A stretch of DNA of 64,000 nt, from positions 1-64,000 of the forward strand of contig MTSC01000006.1 of the NCBI GenBank assembly GCA_002368545.1, given 5' to 3'. Position 1 is the first letter of the stretch, and each line of letters opens with the position of its first letter. This document shows, piece after piece, positions 43,468-54,013 of this stretch. Origin of the DNA: Ramichloridium luteum. Taxonomy: Eukaryota > Ascomycota > Dothideomycetes > Mycosphaerellales > Dissoconiaceae. The notes below the pieces were generated by a model. It worked only from the letters and a program-made list of their open reading frames with translations, was not told where the DNA came from and did no database searches. Made by a program: the position numbers and the translations under genes.

Positions 43468-43915
43468 TTGAAGTGTCTCGAAATCTTTCTTCAAAGTTTC
43501 TCGCTGCCATGGGTGCTGGTATGAGGAGTCGATGACAATGTATTGTCTCTCATGTATACATAATTGGATGACTTCTATGATCTATGGATGCAGGGTTTCA
43601 GAGGGAAGGATGATTGTTCGCGGTAAAACTCAAAGAAGCGTCGCGAAATTGGGCTGTCAGAAAGGCCCTCATTGTATGACGCTCAGAAATGAGGCTAGTT
43701 GAGTGGGAAGCGGACAGCCGATCGCCGCCGGTACAGTTGAGTATTAAGTTACCCTACCGTGCCGTGCGTGCCTACCACCCTACATACCTAACGATGGCTA
43801 GCTCCGTAACCGAACCAACAAGCCACTCAACAATTCCGTACAGGAGAGATACCGAACACCGCGATGTCGATAACACGACCTCTGCAAGTTCTTGAACTAA
43901 TAATCGAAGATCCAA

Positions 43916-45092
43916 ATGCAATCCTCCGACGATGTTGTATTCTTGACCTTGGACCATCCCTCGCAATTGAGATCGTCTCAGATGCGGAAGCTGATACGCA
44001 GTCATGTAAGGCATATTTGAGACAAGAGCCCAAAAACGAGTGTCATACTATTGTGGAGATGGGGACTAACATTCCCATACGCAGGTTACCAGGAAACAAC
44101 ACCGTCAGGCACGCTCCAAGAAAGCTGATGCTCTATCAGAAAATGCGCGTGACATTGACAGGAGTCCATCCGCGGAGGAGCGCCCGGCGGGGGATGAACC
44201 GTTTCATGAGACATCGAAGATAGAGAATTCTATCGAACCTGTGACAGACGGCAGTGGTGTCGAAGTAAAGCGGGTTTCAACCCACACTGGTCGAGTGCAG
44301 GAGCTCACGCCTTCGACGGCTCTCCGCCGGCGGTCTAATCGGTGCCGAACATCTCGCAAGTCTCCTGATCCTACAAACATGTCAGCAGTCCTTCCAGTCC
44401 AACTCCACCGAGTCTCTAGATCTCCAAAACCCCGAATGATCCGGTTGCAGGTGGAATATGAAGCAAATCACGCTTACGAACACACGTTCACGGTCTTGGT
44501 CCCCCACGGTTGGGACTCTATAGGCTTAAGCCGGGAAGAAAAGCTCGATGCACAAACATTTTTCATCCGCCTTAGTCACGAGAACCCCGCCTTACAAAGT
44601 GCGATGGTAGCACTTGCAACGAACAAGCTCTTCAGAGCCGGACTCGTCAGCCAGGAGCTATTAGCACTGTTGACGCTTGAATCGACATCAAAGCTCTCCA
44701 AGTCACTCATGCGCCCACAAGATAATTATGCGGGCATCATTATCGCGATCGGGGCTCACGCATTCAACGAATTCGTATTTGGGGACTCCGGGGTTTCGAC
44801 CACGCATCGGATCGCTCAGCGCCGCATTATTGACAGCCAAGGGGGGTTTGGAGCCATCGACATACCCTCTCAGATCAAATTCGGCATGAAGCTAGCCGAT
44901 AGATTGATGGCTGTAGGGAAAGATGAAGAGGTCTTGCCCGCTACCGCGTTGGAAGCGCGTGGGACTCGCACTGAGGCGAACCCCTTACCTTGGTTCATCA
45001 ATTGGATGCCTGAAGAATATGCTACCTGGCTGCAGGATGGTGGGTTACCACGCAGTACATCGCGGGTCGAGCCTCTTGAGACCGACTTATGA
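43916..45092 (+). CDS. Fungal transcription-factor-like protein lacking a visible DNA-binding domain
   Basis: Exons 43916-44005 and 44085-45092 with a 79-bp intron (GTAAGG...GCAG); 365 aa. Exon 1 reads MQSSDDVVFLTLDHPSQLRSSQMRKLIRSH and continues in frame across the splice as VTRKQHRQARSKKAD. This short R-K-L-I/V-R-S-H-V-x-R basic motif opens many fungal proteins annotated as C6-type or tachykinin-like regulators that have no zinc cluster. The middle is acidic and disordered. Residues ~150-330 (FFIRLSHENPALQSAMVALA...STTHRIAQRRIIDSQGGFGAI) resemble the fungal transcription factor ligand-like domain. The usual length for the group is longer (about 450-600), so the C-terminus may be truncated or missing an exon. 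Function unknown; nuclear role is inferred. Confidence 0.68.
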
Positions 45093-45815
45093 TACCGCGA
45101 CATCTGTGTCGAGTCTCGAATGTCTTGACACAATTTATCAGAAGACCGGTTTCTTGGATGGTGATGTATGGTGTTTCGCGGCAACTGGTACCTTTCATGG
45201 CTCGAAACACTACCTGGAGCGCGCGGGAGCGGGTCCTCTCATTTCCAAAAGACTCTGACAGGTCTCCGGAATCTCAGATACGACATTGTAAATCTACTAG
45301 GGACGAATTAAGAAAATCATCAAATAGTAAAGACAACATAATTCCTAGAGTTGGTTAAAGGCTTGAAGCATAACAAACAAGCGAATGTGATGAGATAGGA
45401 ATATGTACGAGCACTGCTCCAGCTGAGCTGCTTGCACGCCGTTCGGCTGTGTGGAAGCCGCCACGCCGAGAGAATGTCGCTTGAAGGAAGCAACATAGAA
45501 GCAACTAGTCAATCAAATCTGATCTACTCATAGGCCGGATGCCGCGCTCCTTGTCAAGGTGATTGATGAGGCAACTAGCAAATCGTTCTCGAAGAGCCCA
45601 TGCCTAGAAATTCGTTGCCCCGTAGCAAACTCATCGACGATATCGGCCACCTTTGCACGGTCTCTATGCAGTGTGTCGAAAGCCAGCTGAGCAAGAGCGC
45701 TATCGGAACTCGTCGCGGACCTTACACTTAGCGTTCGCATACTCTGGGCGATTGTCCACCCTCGACAGAGACATTATATGTGAACAGACACCAATCAGTA
45801 CTCTTGATCGAAACA
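45093..45815. other. Intergenic between two convergent genes
   Basis: About 720 bases between the stop codon of the TF-like gene (+) and that of the PTPA gene (-). Short frames only. If the TF-like gene has a further exon it would lie here, but I found no convincing continuation. Confidence 0.4.
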
Positions 45816-47201
45816 TCAAGGATCGTGTTCGTTCTTTCGAGCCCATGGAGCTGAAGTAGATGGTGGAAGCCTTTGTGAGATGGCTCCGTCAGCCAATGGA
45901 GCTATCCGTGACTTTACAGTTGTGGTCGAGGCTGAATCGCTGACTGTGGGCACTTGCTGGGAAGGCGGATGACCGCGGAGCGTGGACGAACCCAACGTTG
46001 ATGTTGGTGTGCCACCGGCGGTGCTAGGCTTAGCCCAAGGCGCCTGTGTTCCTGACTGCGGACGTCGTGAAACGTCCTCTTTCACTGGATGCATTGGTTG
46101 CTGCTGTGCGTGGATGCTCGCTGGACCCGACATCGCTCTCGGGTCACGCTCCCAACGAAATAGACTGCCGAAGGGAAAGTGCTGGACCACAGGAAATTTA
46201 CCGAGCACTTCGGCGGCATACATCTTCAGCATTCCTTTATTGATCTTTGCCCACCCATCCTTGATGCCACTGACGTCGTAAAGAACTGGGGAATGCTCCC
46301 AGAACGGACCTCGCTTGACAGCATATATGAATTGAATAGCCGAGAAATACATGTTTGAGTTTTGGAGATCGTCGACTATTCCTACGTCGGTCACACCGGA
46401 AGGCTTCGGGGCTGTTGGCAACGATCCTTCAGTCGGAACTGCTCCCGAATCATCTTGCGCAAGCACAGCTGGACCGAGCTGGGCGGAGCCGAAGATGTAC
46501 GGGAGAAAACTATGATCATCGAGACCCCAAACGCCATGAGAACCAGCTGGCTCCAATGTGTACGTTGTGATCAGCTTTCGAACGAGCATCAGATATGGCT
46601 GGATGATACCGACGATGATGGCTCGTTCTTCACCGGGTGAAAAGATTTGAAGCTTCCAAAGGCAGCCCAAAAATGCAAGAAAGTTGAGTTCATGTCCTGT
46701 GCCATAGTCGAGACGTTGCGCGCTTCCAAAAGAGCCGATGAAATAAGCCTCGAGTTCGGCGTACAGCTCATCGGGAAATTGACGAATCTCCTGCTCCAAG
46801 CAAGAACGGAAAAGCCCATTTATCTGTCTTTCCATCTGTGAGCACCAGGAACGGAATGCGACATTGCCGAACCTCCTGGGTCCGGTGTCCGGGGGCGTAT
46901 TTTGTATCATGACACTCAGGTCGTCGAGCAATTGCCGCACACGCGACACACTTGGAGGGAATTCTGATACATCGTCAAGACGACAGATTTTTATTTTCCC
47001 GTCCTCAGCCCTCGATGGGAAAGCGGCCCTGTTCAATTGTAACAGCCATGTCCTGAGATCATGGAAGGCCAAAGAAACGAAGAAGAATTCGAGGTCGCTA
47101 CCATCGTTGATTCGTTTACTTGGGAGAACGAAGTGCTGAAGGGAGATGTTCCCAATCTGCTCCAGTCTAGTGGGATCCGGCCGCCCCTCGTGAACAGCCA
47201 T
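45816..47201 (-). CDS. PTPA-type activator of protein phosphatase 2A (peptidyl-prolyl isomerase, RRD family)
   Basis: Single-exon gene of 461 aa. PTPA proteins reactivate and help assemble PP2A-type phosphatases and have prolyl isomerase activity. Family blocks seen are FVLPSKRINDGSD near the start, RRFGNVAFRSWCSQM, ELEAYFIGSFGSAQRLDYGTGHELNFLAFLGCLWKL (the nucleotide/peptide-binding cleft), LEPAGSHGVWGLDDHSFLPYIFGSAQL and FWEHSPVLYDVSGIKDGWAKINKGMLKMYAAEVLGKFPVVQHFPFGSLF. After residue ~345 there is a ~115-residue disordered Ser/Pro/Thr tail ending in APWARKNEHDP. Such a tail with APWA motifs is seen in the longer Rrd1 group of fungi, so Rrd1 is more likely than Rrd2. The ATG at 47199-47201 is the only suitable start. 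It is divergent from the SANT gene. Confidence 0.9.
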   Translation of the reverse strand: MAVHEGRPDPTRLEQIGNISLQHFVLPSKRINDGSDLEFFFVSLAFHDLRTWLLQLNRAAFPSRAEDGKIKICRLDDVSEFPPSVSRVRQLLDDLSVMIQNTPPDTGPRRFGNVAFRSWCSQMERQINGLFRSCLEQEIRQFPDELYAELEAYFIGSFGSAQRLDYGTGHELNFLAFLGCLWKLQIFSPGEERAIIVGIIQPYLMLVRKLITTYTLEPAGSHGVWGLDDHSFLPYIFGSAQLGPAVLAQDDSGAVPTEGSLPTAPKPSGVTDVGIVDDLQNSNMYFSAIQFIYAVKRGPFWEHSPVLYDVSGIKDGWAKINKGMLKMYAAEVLGKFPVVQHFPFGSLFRWERDPRAMSGPASIHAQQQPMHPVKEDVSRRPQSGTQAPWAKPSTAGGTPTSTLGSSTLRGHPPSQQVPTVSDSASTTTVKSRIAPLADGAISQRLPPSTSAPWARKNEHDP

Positions 47202-47778
47202 GTTGAGCTCGCTGATAATCCAGCTCGCGCTGACGCACGCCAGGAGCGGATGGTACTGGAAAGCACACCAAGCAGGTAATTTCCCAGGCCGTCTGATACA
47301 ACGTCATCTGAAGAATGAGAACGCTGATATTCGGTAAATGGAAAGTGAATCCTTGTGCTGGGATCAGCAAGACAATTTTGTAGGTCACTGACTGCAGGTG
47401 AGGGTCGTTGTTGATACTCACTTTACTGTAATCGATCGCTTAGGGTTACGATTTGCGAAAACACTGCCCTTATAGCCCAGACAGGAAGACACCTGCATCT
47501 CCAGCACAGCTTGTGGTAAGGTTACGACAGACATCCAACACTTCCTGCTGACCACATCAACTGCTCTAGATGGGCCAATTACGTCTTGATGCGCCGTCAT
47601 ACCTTACGTCAAACCGTAAGGTATTCCCAGACCAACGCAGCCCACATCGATAGTGCTATTCCTTCCAAAGCTGTTCCGTGACCGAAGCATAGGACATGTC
47701 AACCAACAATGAGGTGAAGTACGCGGGACATACGATTACCTGACTCCAGGGGGTTGCAGCAGATTGCCAACGGCACTC
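47202..47778. other. Divergent intergenic region PTPA / SANT gene
   Basis: About 580 bases holding both promoters. No other feature is supported. Confidence 0.4.
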
Positions 47779-49557
47779 ATGCCCCGACTGAACGCGCGTA
47801 GCGCACGGCATGAAGATCGCGCAGTAGTCAGCTCCCATCAGCGCAGAACGCAAAGGAATCTCCAAAACACCGCGGTCTCTTTAATCCGTACTGAGGGTAC
47901 TCTGGCCAGCCCAATGGAGCAGACGCGCAAATTGAAGAGCAGGATACGGCGTTTGGAAGAATCTACAGTCAGTGGATCACGAGCAACACGTTTGCGAGCA
48001 CGGCAGGATAAAAAGCCGACACCAGCGAAACAGCAACCCAGCGAAGAGGGAAATGGCGTTTCCGACCGGACTTCAGGTCGCCTCCCCACTAGCACTATGC
48101 GCGGAAAACAACATCAAAAGTCTGACAGTGCTTCAAAACCCACAGATATTGATGGTACTAGGTTGTTCGCAAGTCAGCATCTGGCTGGGTTCACGGGTGA
48201 AGGTCAGGACAACACGGCCAGTCCAGTCGTGGGCACATCAACATCGAGGAAGGCACGCCGCGCTGCAGCATCTAGAACAATAACACCAGCGCAGGTGACA
48301 GAGGAAATTCTTCAGGGGGAGCATGTGAGCAGCGATGAAAATCCCGAAGCCACGCAGCCTCATGAACGAGAAACCCCGTTGCCATCATCGGACGTTCTAT
48401 CACAGTACGATCTCTTGGGTCACACACATGATATCATACGAGCGAGTCGCAGCGCAAGGAAGAGCATCCGTGTCGCGAAAGCTGAGAGGTCCAAGATAAC
48501 TCAGCCCGACATGAAGATTCTCGTTAAGCGTTGCAAAACCTGTACCAGCAGGTTCTCGAACCTTAAGAGACATTCGACTGAGCCAAATCCCGAGTTTTTG
48601 GAGGAGGTCGTTAACATTTTATCTCATGTGCGAAGCATTTACGAACGTCGAAGCGATCGCGACGCTTCAACTGAGCGCGGATTATACCGCTCGGATCTAC
48701 ATCTCCACCTGATACCACAGCTGGTCATACTCCTTAGACAAGTTGTACTACACTACTTTACATGTGGTGACGACCTGAACGCCGGATTACGCATCAGCAT
48801 CGAGCAGCTTCGCTTGGTTTCCGCACTTACGCTTGCAATCGTTCAGGTCGCCGGATTCGCGAAGAATCTAAAGAAGACTCAACCTGGCCTACCCAGAGGC
48901 ATCATCACAAGCACCCACAGCGAGATCGCCAAACCCCTCCGAGCAGCGAATGAAGCGTTCATGACACACCTGCAGCGTCATAGCGATGAAATTCGCCAAC
49001 ATGCTCAAAATGCTGACATCAAGGAAGGGTCGAGGCACCACTCAGCCGTTAAAGAACACCTTCATAAGTGGCGGCGGTTGCACGAAGAGCGACGCTACGC
49101 AGAGGGCAGCTATCTGACTGCCGAGAAGCAGAGACATCTTGCATATTTTGATCCCAGGACCCTGGAGCTGGACTCTGATGGTTTGACCTTCGAACGAGTC
49201 CACTTGTTCGGTTCTGCTCGCCCACAAATAGGACCCTCTGTAGCGCAGTTGCAAAGAGCCAGAGAAGGGACCAATGGCTGGTCGCCCGATCAGCTTGTTG
49301 CACTTCGGAGAGGCCTCAAAAACTTTACTGGGCCGAACGTGTTCCGCAACATCTTTCAAATGTATTGTGGGCGGAATGGATTACTCAACAAATTCAACGT
49401 TGCCGAAATTGTAACTCGAGCAGCTGATTTGAAGCATTCGCTACTCAACGATTGTCGTAAGTCTGATACGCCTGCGCCAGAGTGGATTCAGCAGATTCCT
49501 GTTTGGACCAGACCGATAGCCCCAGGTAAGGAGAATGAGATGCAAGCAGAGAGGTGA
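47779..49557 (+). CDS. SANT/Myb-like domain protein, possibly Taz1/Tbf1-like
   Basis: Single-exon gene of 592 aa from the ATG at 47779. The first ~200 residues are basic and disordered with a short coiled coil (MEQTRKLKSRIRRLEES). The middle (about 265-410) is helical (FLEEVVNILSHVRSIYERR, HLIPQLVILLRQVVLHYF, RLVSALTLAIVQVAGF). The C-terminal segment WSPDQLVALRRGLKNFTGPNV (from residue 501), then FRNIFQMY and NVAEIVTRAADLK, has the spacing of a SANT/Myb domain. The order W...L..GL....GP..F..IF..Y...G.L......I..+A..LK recalls the telobox of Taz1/Tbf1-type telomere proteins, though the LKDK core is only DLKHS here. This could be a telomere or chromatin protein; equally it may be an uncharacterised lineage-specific family. 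Confidence in a real gene is high, in function low. Confidence 0.7.
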   Translation: MPRLNARSARHEDRAVVSSHQRRTQRNLQNTAVSLIRTEGTLASPMEQTRKLKSRIRRLEESTVSGSRATRLRARQDKKPTPAKQQPSEEGNGVSDRTSGRLPTSTMRGKQHQKSDSASKPTDIDGTRLFASQHLAGFTGEGQDNTASPVVGTSTSRKARRAAASRTITPAQVTEEILQGEHVSSDENPEATQPHERETPLPSSDVLSQYDLLGHTHDIIRASRSARKSIRVAKAERSKITQPDMKILVKRCKTCTSRFSNLKRHSTEPNPEFLEEVVNILSHVRSIYERRSDRDASTERGLYRSDLHLHLIPQLVILLRQVVLHYFTCGDDLNAGLRISIEQLRLVSALTLAIVQVAGFAKNLKKTQPGLPRGIITSTHSEIAKPLRAANEAFMTHLQRHSDEIRQHAQNADIKEGSRHHSAVKEHLHKWRRLHEERRYAEGSYLTAEKQRHLAYFDPRTLELDSDGLTFERVHLFGSARPQIGPSVAQLQRAREGTNGWSPDQLVALRRGLKNFTGPNVFRNIFQMYCGRNGLLNKFNVAEIVTRAADLKHSLLNDCRKSDTPAPEWIQQIPVWTRPIAPGKENEMQAER

Positions 49558-49711
49558 GACTTGGGACGATGCACATCGCGGGTTTGTTGACGACACATGC
49601 GACGTTGTGGGTCTGCATGGTCCCTGTTCTGAGGATGCTACAGAAAATGGGTTTCTATGTACGTTAATCTTCTCGATCGTACGTTATATGCAAGTCGTGT
49701 CATGTTTTTGT

Positions 49712-51279
49712 TCACATGATGACTTCGTTAGCGACATCCTGTCATGTATGATTAGCTTCTCCTTGACGTGCGTGCTAAACTTTGACCTGGCTTACCCGCT
49801 TCAGCTCTTTGAAGGGCAGACAGACGCAATTCTGGACCTTGACTTCGTCTGCGACTGCGCACTCCTTGCCTAGAATTGTGATGCTTTGGACTTTGACTCC
49901 ATTCTTGACAACGCTAGTGCTATGCTCGCGGACAGGGGTCGGGGTGCCTTCCACTCGTGCCCAGGCACCGATGCGGCTGCCCCAGCCGATGATCGAGTAG
50001 AGAACGCATGCATCGTGACGGATCTCTGCATCCTCAAGGACGATGGATTCTTTGATGCGGACACCAGCTCCGATCACAGCACGCGGACCCACGGAAACAT
50101 TAGGGCCCAATTTTGCAGTGGGATCGACGCGGGCGGAGGGATGGATGAAGACCGGAGGCAAGATATTAGCTGACGGCTTCGCGAGTTCCTCGGATTGAGT
50201 TTGGAAAGCCTTCATCAAGTAAAGAGCATTTGCTGGCACTGCTGAGCCCGCAGTCTTGATTTGGCGCCAAAAATCCTTGGTCTCCAGGACGTAGAATTGT
50301 CGGCTGTCGGCGAGATCGGACAAAATATCTTGCTCCAGGCGAATGACTTCATTCTTCTCTCCGTCCTCATCTTGCTCTGGAGGATAATCGAGCGGCAGGG
50401 CCTCAGATGACGGATATGAGACCAGGCGTGGGCGATCTGTCCGACGCTTGATGGCACTCTTAATACTGGGGAAGATGGCCTCGGTAGAGAAGAGGTAAAC
50501 GCCACAGTTGATAAGGTTGGAGATGTGTGATTCCGGCTTTTCCACGTAATGTAGCACTCTCTTGCTGTGGGCATCGCTGACGATGCAGCCAAAGTTGCTA
50601 GCTGCTTCATTTGAGACTCGTGTGCCCAAGATCACGGCCTCGGCATCCTTCTCTTCAAACAATTGCAGCATCTGCTCCAGCGGAAAAGAGCAGCAGACGT
50701 CGGCATTGAGAACGAAAAATCGGTCGGGACGGCCCTTGAGGATCGCATCACGAAAGTGGTAAAGACCGCCGGCGGTGCCGAGAGCCTGGTATTCGCGTAG
50801 GTAGCGGACGCTGATCTGAGGGTGCGTGCGGGAGCAGTCCTTGATGAAGTCGCGGAATACGCCCTCTTCATAATAACCAACAATGAAAACCTCGCGAATG
50901 TCTTCCACCTTGGCGACAGCCGCAAAACAGTGAGAGATGATGGGATGACCAGCGACCTCAAAGAGAGGCTGGGAATTGAGTCAGTAAGTCGTAGGATAGA
51001 AGCGCATGGCCTGCCGGCGCAGATCACGCTCGGCTGCAGTTCTATGCCGTGCGTACCTTGGGTAAGTCGAGAGACAATGGACGAAAACGAGTGCCCCGTG
51101 ATGGGCCACCGACCTATGAACAGGTGTTAGTTTGCCTGGTTCTATCGATATGCGGTGCACATGGCGTCGTATCTGCGATACTTCGACCAGGCCGCCCTGC
51201 GACGTACCAAGATGACGGCTTTGGTGACTGGGGCATTGCCGGTGGGTTTGCCCCGAAGCGGGACTTGCAACGTGGCCAT
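49712..51279 (-). CDS. GMPPA: Mannose-1-phosphate guanylyltransferase-like, GMPPA type (nucleotidyltransferase + left-handed beta-helix)
   Basis: Exons in transcript order: 51208-51279, 51057-51113, 49796-50968 and 49712-49738; introns 94, 88 and 57 bp; 442 aa. The spliced N-terminus reads TKAVIL-VGGPSRGTRFRPLSLDLPK-PLFEVAGHPIISHC, the sugar-nucleotide transferase P-loop. The last 9-codon exon turns the end into PFKELKR-DVANEVIM, the invariant tail of the family. Without it the frame would stop at a non-family end. The middle has LREYQALGTAGGLYHFRDAI and FFVLNADVCCSFPL. From about residue 310 hexapeptide repeats (IHPSARVDPTAKLGPNVSVGPRAVIGAGVRI) form the beta-helix. GMPPA-type proteins regulate GDP-mannose synthesis with the catalytic GMPPB/Psa1, feeding glycosylation and the cell wall. 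Convergent with the SANT gene (154 bases). Confidence 0.95.
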
Positions 51280-52318
51280 GGTTGCTGTGTGACGAGAGGC
51301 GTATGAAAGAGTATAGCAAAACTTGAGAACACCAAGGCTCTCTGTTGTCGTGAAGTTCCGCTAAGGAGGAACGTGAGATCTTGAAGAAAGAATGGCGACT
51401 AGGTGTGGTGCAGGCACAATAGTTTGAGGGCGTAACGTGGTCCTTTATTTTAGTCGGAGCTGGGGCATACCCAATGGGGATGGAAGGTGGAGCAACGATG
51501 CAGGGTGGAGTAGGTGCTGCTGATCGGACCCTCCCACGCCTCCTCCGCCCCGATGGAGCTACAGTAGGTAGCTTAAGGCACTGTACTTGTGCTAAGACTC
51601 TTCCAGAAATGAATCTCTTCACTACACCACCGAGCGTTATTTTTTTTGACACACCAGAAGTGTACTTTTTCCCGAATCAAGTATGCGCCCGCAGACTCTT
51701 ACACTTGGTGTATTGGTCATGTTGAAATCCAGCACACATTCAGGTTGCTGTTCCTTGGACCGTTGTATAACAGACACGCCCTGTTTCCACTCGAAATTCG
51801 TGAAACAAAGTCCAATCCTAGCGTGCACGTGTTCGCAGCTGGACGAACCAGGCATTGAAGACAACAGACTGCCCGCGAGGCGGAACTTAATGGCAATCAG
51901 TACCCGCCTTCACTAGCCCATCGTGCACGCATAGGGGTATAGAATTCCAAACGTTGCTCCTTATAGCCACTGCTTCAAATATGAATTCGGCACGCAATGT
52001 GGCACATTTTCAATGCCATGTGCACGCGTGCCAATAGCATAGTCGGGGGGCGGGGGGAGTTCTTCGCGCGTGAGTTATCTCTTTCGTATATGTACATTTC
52101 ACCTGTTCAACAAATCTGCAAGCAGATCCATCCGCTCTACCGATATCTCCTTGTTTTCCGCTCAGCAGAGATGGACGTATTGGAATGTTCTTCTCGGCAG
52201 ATTTTAAAGTCGAAGAAAGGCTGTAACTTTTGATGACGCCTTGAGCCTACGTACGCAGGAAGGTCTGCCGCGACCGAGATCCGACATGCGGCATGAAGAT
52301 CTTCAAAGCAAAAGCTAA
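51280..52318. other. Intergenic, no gene seen
   Basis: About 1.04 kb between the GMPPA-type gene start and the ABD1 stop codon (both minus strand). It includes the GMPPA promoter. A short G-run (ggggggcggggggag) lies at about 52025-52040. No gene seen. Confidence 0.4.
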
Positions 52319-54013
52319 CTAAGTCTTGTAGAAGCAGAAGGCATGATAAAAGCTCGCAGCCTCCATCTCGTCGTCGCTGACAAGCAGTCCGTTCCTGCCA
52401 CGACTGCGGTCACGATCTACTACCTTCATTCGCTCTGCAAGCATTCCAAGCTCCCTGTCCTCCGATTCGTCCAGGAAGACATCCTTGAAGCTCTTGCGAT
52501 ACATCAATTCCAAACCATAGTCTTCGGCGAGCGCCCGGAAGGCTTCCCAAGGAACGACATACTCTGGTGCATTGACCGCCTCCTCGAGGGTGTAATGGTA
52601 TTTCCAGCCGAATGGTGGCCGAAAAATACCATCTCGCGGCAGCGGGCGCATTGTTAGAGGCTGCTGGCGGGGAAAGCTGATGTTATAAATTGAATTACCC
52701 CAAGTCAGGGGAGGGAGATCGAGATGCTCCGCTTTGATGGAGGTATCATTGTGAGATTCCTGGGCAGTAGCGCCCGCTTCGGCCCCGGTCTGGGGCGTCA
52801 TATTAGCTTCGGAAGGCTTCTCAGGATCCCAATCATCGGCATCGTTGCTAGCTTGCACTCTTTGCGGCTCACTCGGCTTTTCCGGATCCCAGTCATCGTC
52901 ATCCTGGGATTCACGCCCCCCTTCCACTGGTTCTGAGGGCTTTTCTGGATCCCATTCGCCATCATCGTCGCTTTCGCCTTGGGCGCGGCCCTCAGGCTTT
53001 CTCGTGTCTGAGTTTGCAGCCGGTGAGTGGCCCTTTTCAGCAGGCCCCGAAGCGAGAAGCTCTTTCACTTTGTGGGATATCACATCACTGTTCGGCATCA
53101 CCCCGATGAAGCGACCACCCTTCTTAAGCGCTCCAGCGACATTGCGAAGCATGCCGCGTGCGAGCGCCTCAGTCTCGAATGAATAGTGGAGGGCAAACAT
53201 CATACTGACAACGTCAAAGCCGCCGTACATAGGTGCTCCAGTGATAACATTAGGGCCGGGCCCGGCGTTGGGATTGAAGCCGATGCGAGGCACGATTGAT
53301 AATTCGCCCAAAGAGCTCCCAAAGGTATCGTGCACGTAAAATTCAACCTGCATGGGAGGTCCTCTGTTGAAGCGACCTCTCGAGTGTTGTTGACGTGCTT
53401 TTACGTATCGATCCCGGGCCTGGTCAATGGAAACACTTGCGATGTCGCAACCAACGTACATCGCGGGTACTTGTGGGGCCTTTTCCCACTTGCCCAAGTC
53501 ACCACCCTTTCCACAAGCCATGTCAAGGACATGAAGGTGCTGGGTCGGTATTTCGGGGCGAGAAAACTTTTGGATTAAAGTCGACTTGATCCAGTTGTTC
53601 AAATTGCGGAGGCCGCGTATCTGACTCGATTCATCGCGCCATGCTCGCCCACGTTCGGGTACAGCATTATAATGTTGTGCAACTTGTTCGGCAGCTGACG
53701 TGTGTCGCTCAGCTGTCAATACTTTCCGAGCATCCTCGTCACGTTTTCGTCGGTCTCTTTCGGCTGCTTCGCGGTCACCAACCAAAATACGAGAAGCTGC
53801 ACCCGGCCGCTTCAGCTTTCGAGGTGGCGATTGGTCGCCGTCATTGGCATCGAGCTCCGGTTTGGGGTCACGAGGAGGGGTGCGGCGAGCGTACGCGTTT
53901 GGCGTAGTTATCTTATTGTTGGTGCGAGCAGCGAGGCGTGAGGCTGGCGTTTCCCGTTTGCGTTTGTTTGCGATGCGATGTCCACTGCTGCTGGTATCGG
54001 ACTTATTCTCCAT
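52319..54013 (-). CDS. ABD1: mRNA cap guanine-N7 methyltransferase
   Basis: Single-exon gene of 564 aa. The enzyme methylates N7 of the cap guanine of nuclear pre-mRNA. After a basic disordered leader come HYNAVPERGRAWRDESSQIRGLRNLNNWIKSTLI (about 113-146), motif I VLDMACGKGGDLGKW (162-176) and GCDIASVSIDQA, then FDVVSMMFALHYSFE with the cap-binding region and FIGVMPNSDVI. The C-terminus has WGNSIYNISF, PFGWKYHYTLEEAV and VPWEAF. Between about 323 and 430 an acidic insertion contains three copies of D-D-x-W-D-P-E-K-P-S-E in 20-21-residue spacing; the family has only a short loop there. The frame is open upstream to 54157 but the first ATG is at 54011-54013. Divergent from RPN7 by 567 bases. 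Confidence 0.95.
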   Translation of the reverse strand: MENKSDTSSSGHRIANKRKRETPASRLAARTNNKITTPNAYARRTPPRDPKPELDANDGDQSPPRKLKRPGAASRILVGDREAAERDRRKRDEDARKVLTAERHTSAAEQVAQHYNAVPERGRAWRDESSQIRGLRNLNNWIKSTLIQKFSRPEIPTQHLHVLDMACGKGGDLGKWEKAPQVPAMYVGCDIASVSIDQARDRYVKARQQHSRGRFNRGPPMQVEFYVHDTFGSSLGELSIVPRIGFNPNAGPGPNVITGAPMYGGFDVVSMMFALHYSFETEALARGMLRNVAGALKKGGRFIGVMPNSDVISHKVKELLASGPAEKGHSPAANSDTRKPEGRAQGESDDDGEWDPEKPSEPVEGGRESQDDDDWDPEKPSEPQRVQASNDADDWDPEKPSEANMTPQTGAEAGATAQESHNDTSIKAEHLDLPPLTWGNSIYNISFPRQQPLTMRPLPRDGIFRPPFGWKYHYTLEEAVNAPEYVVPWEAFRALAEDYGLELMYRKSFKDVFLDESEDRELGMLAERMKVVDRDRSRGRNGLLVSDDEMEAASFYHAFCFYKT

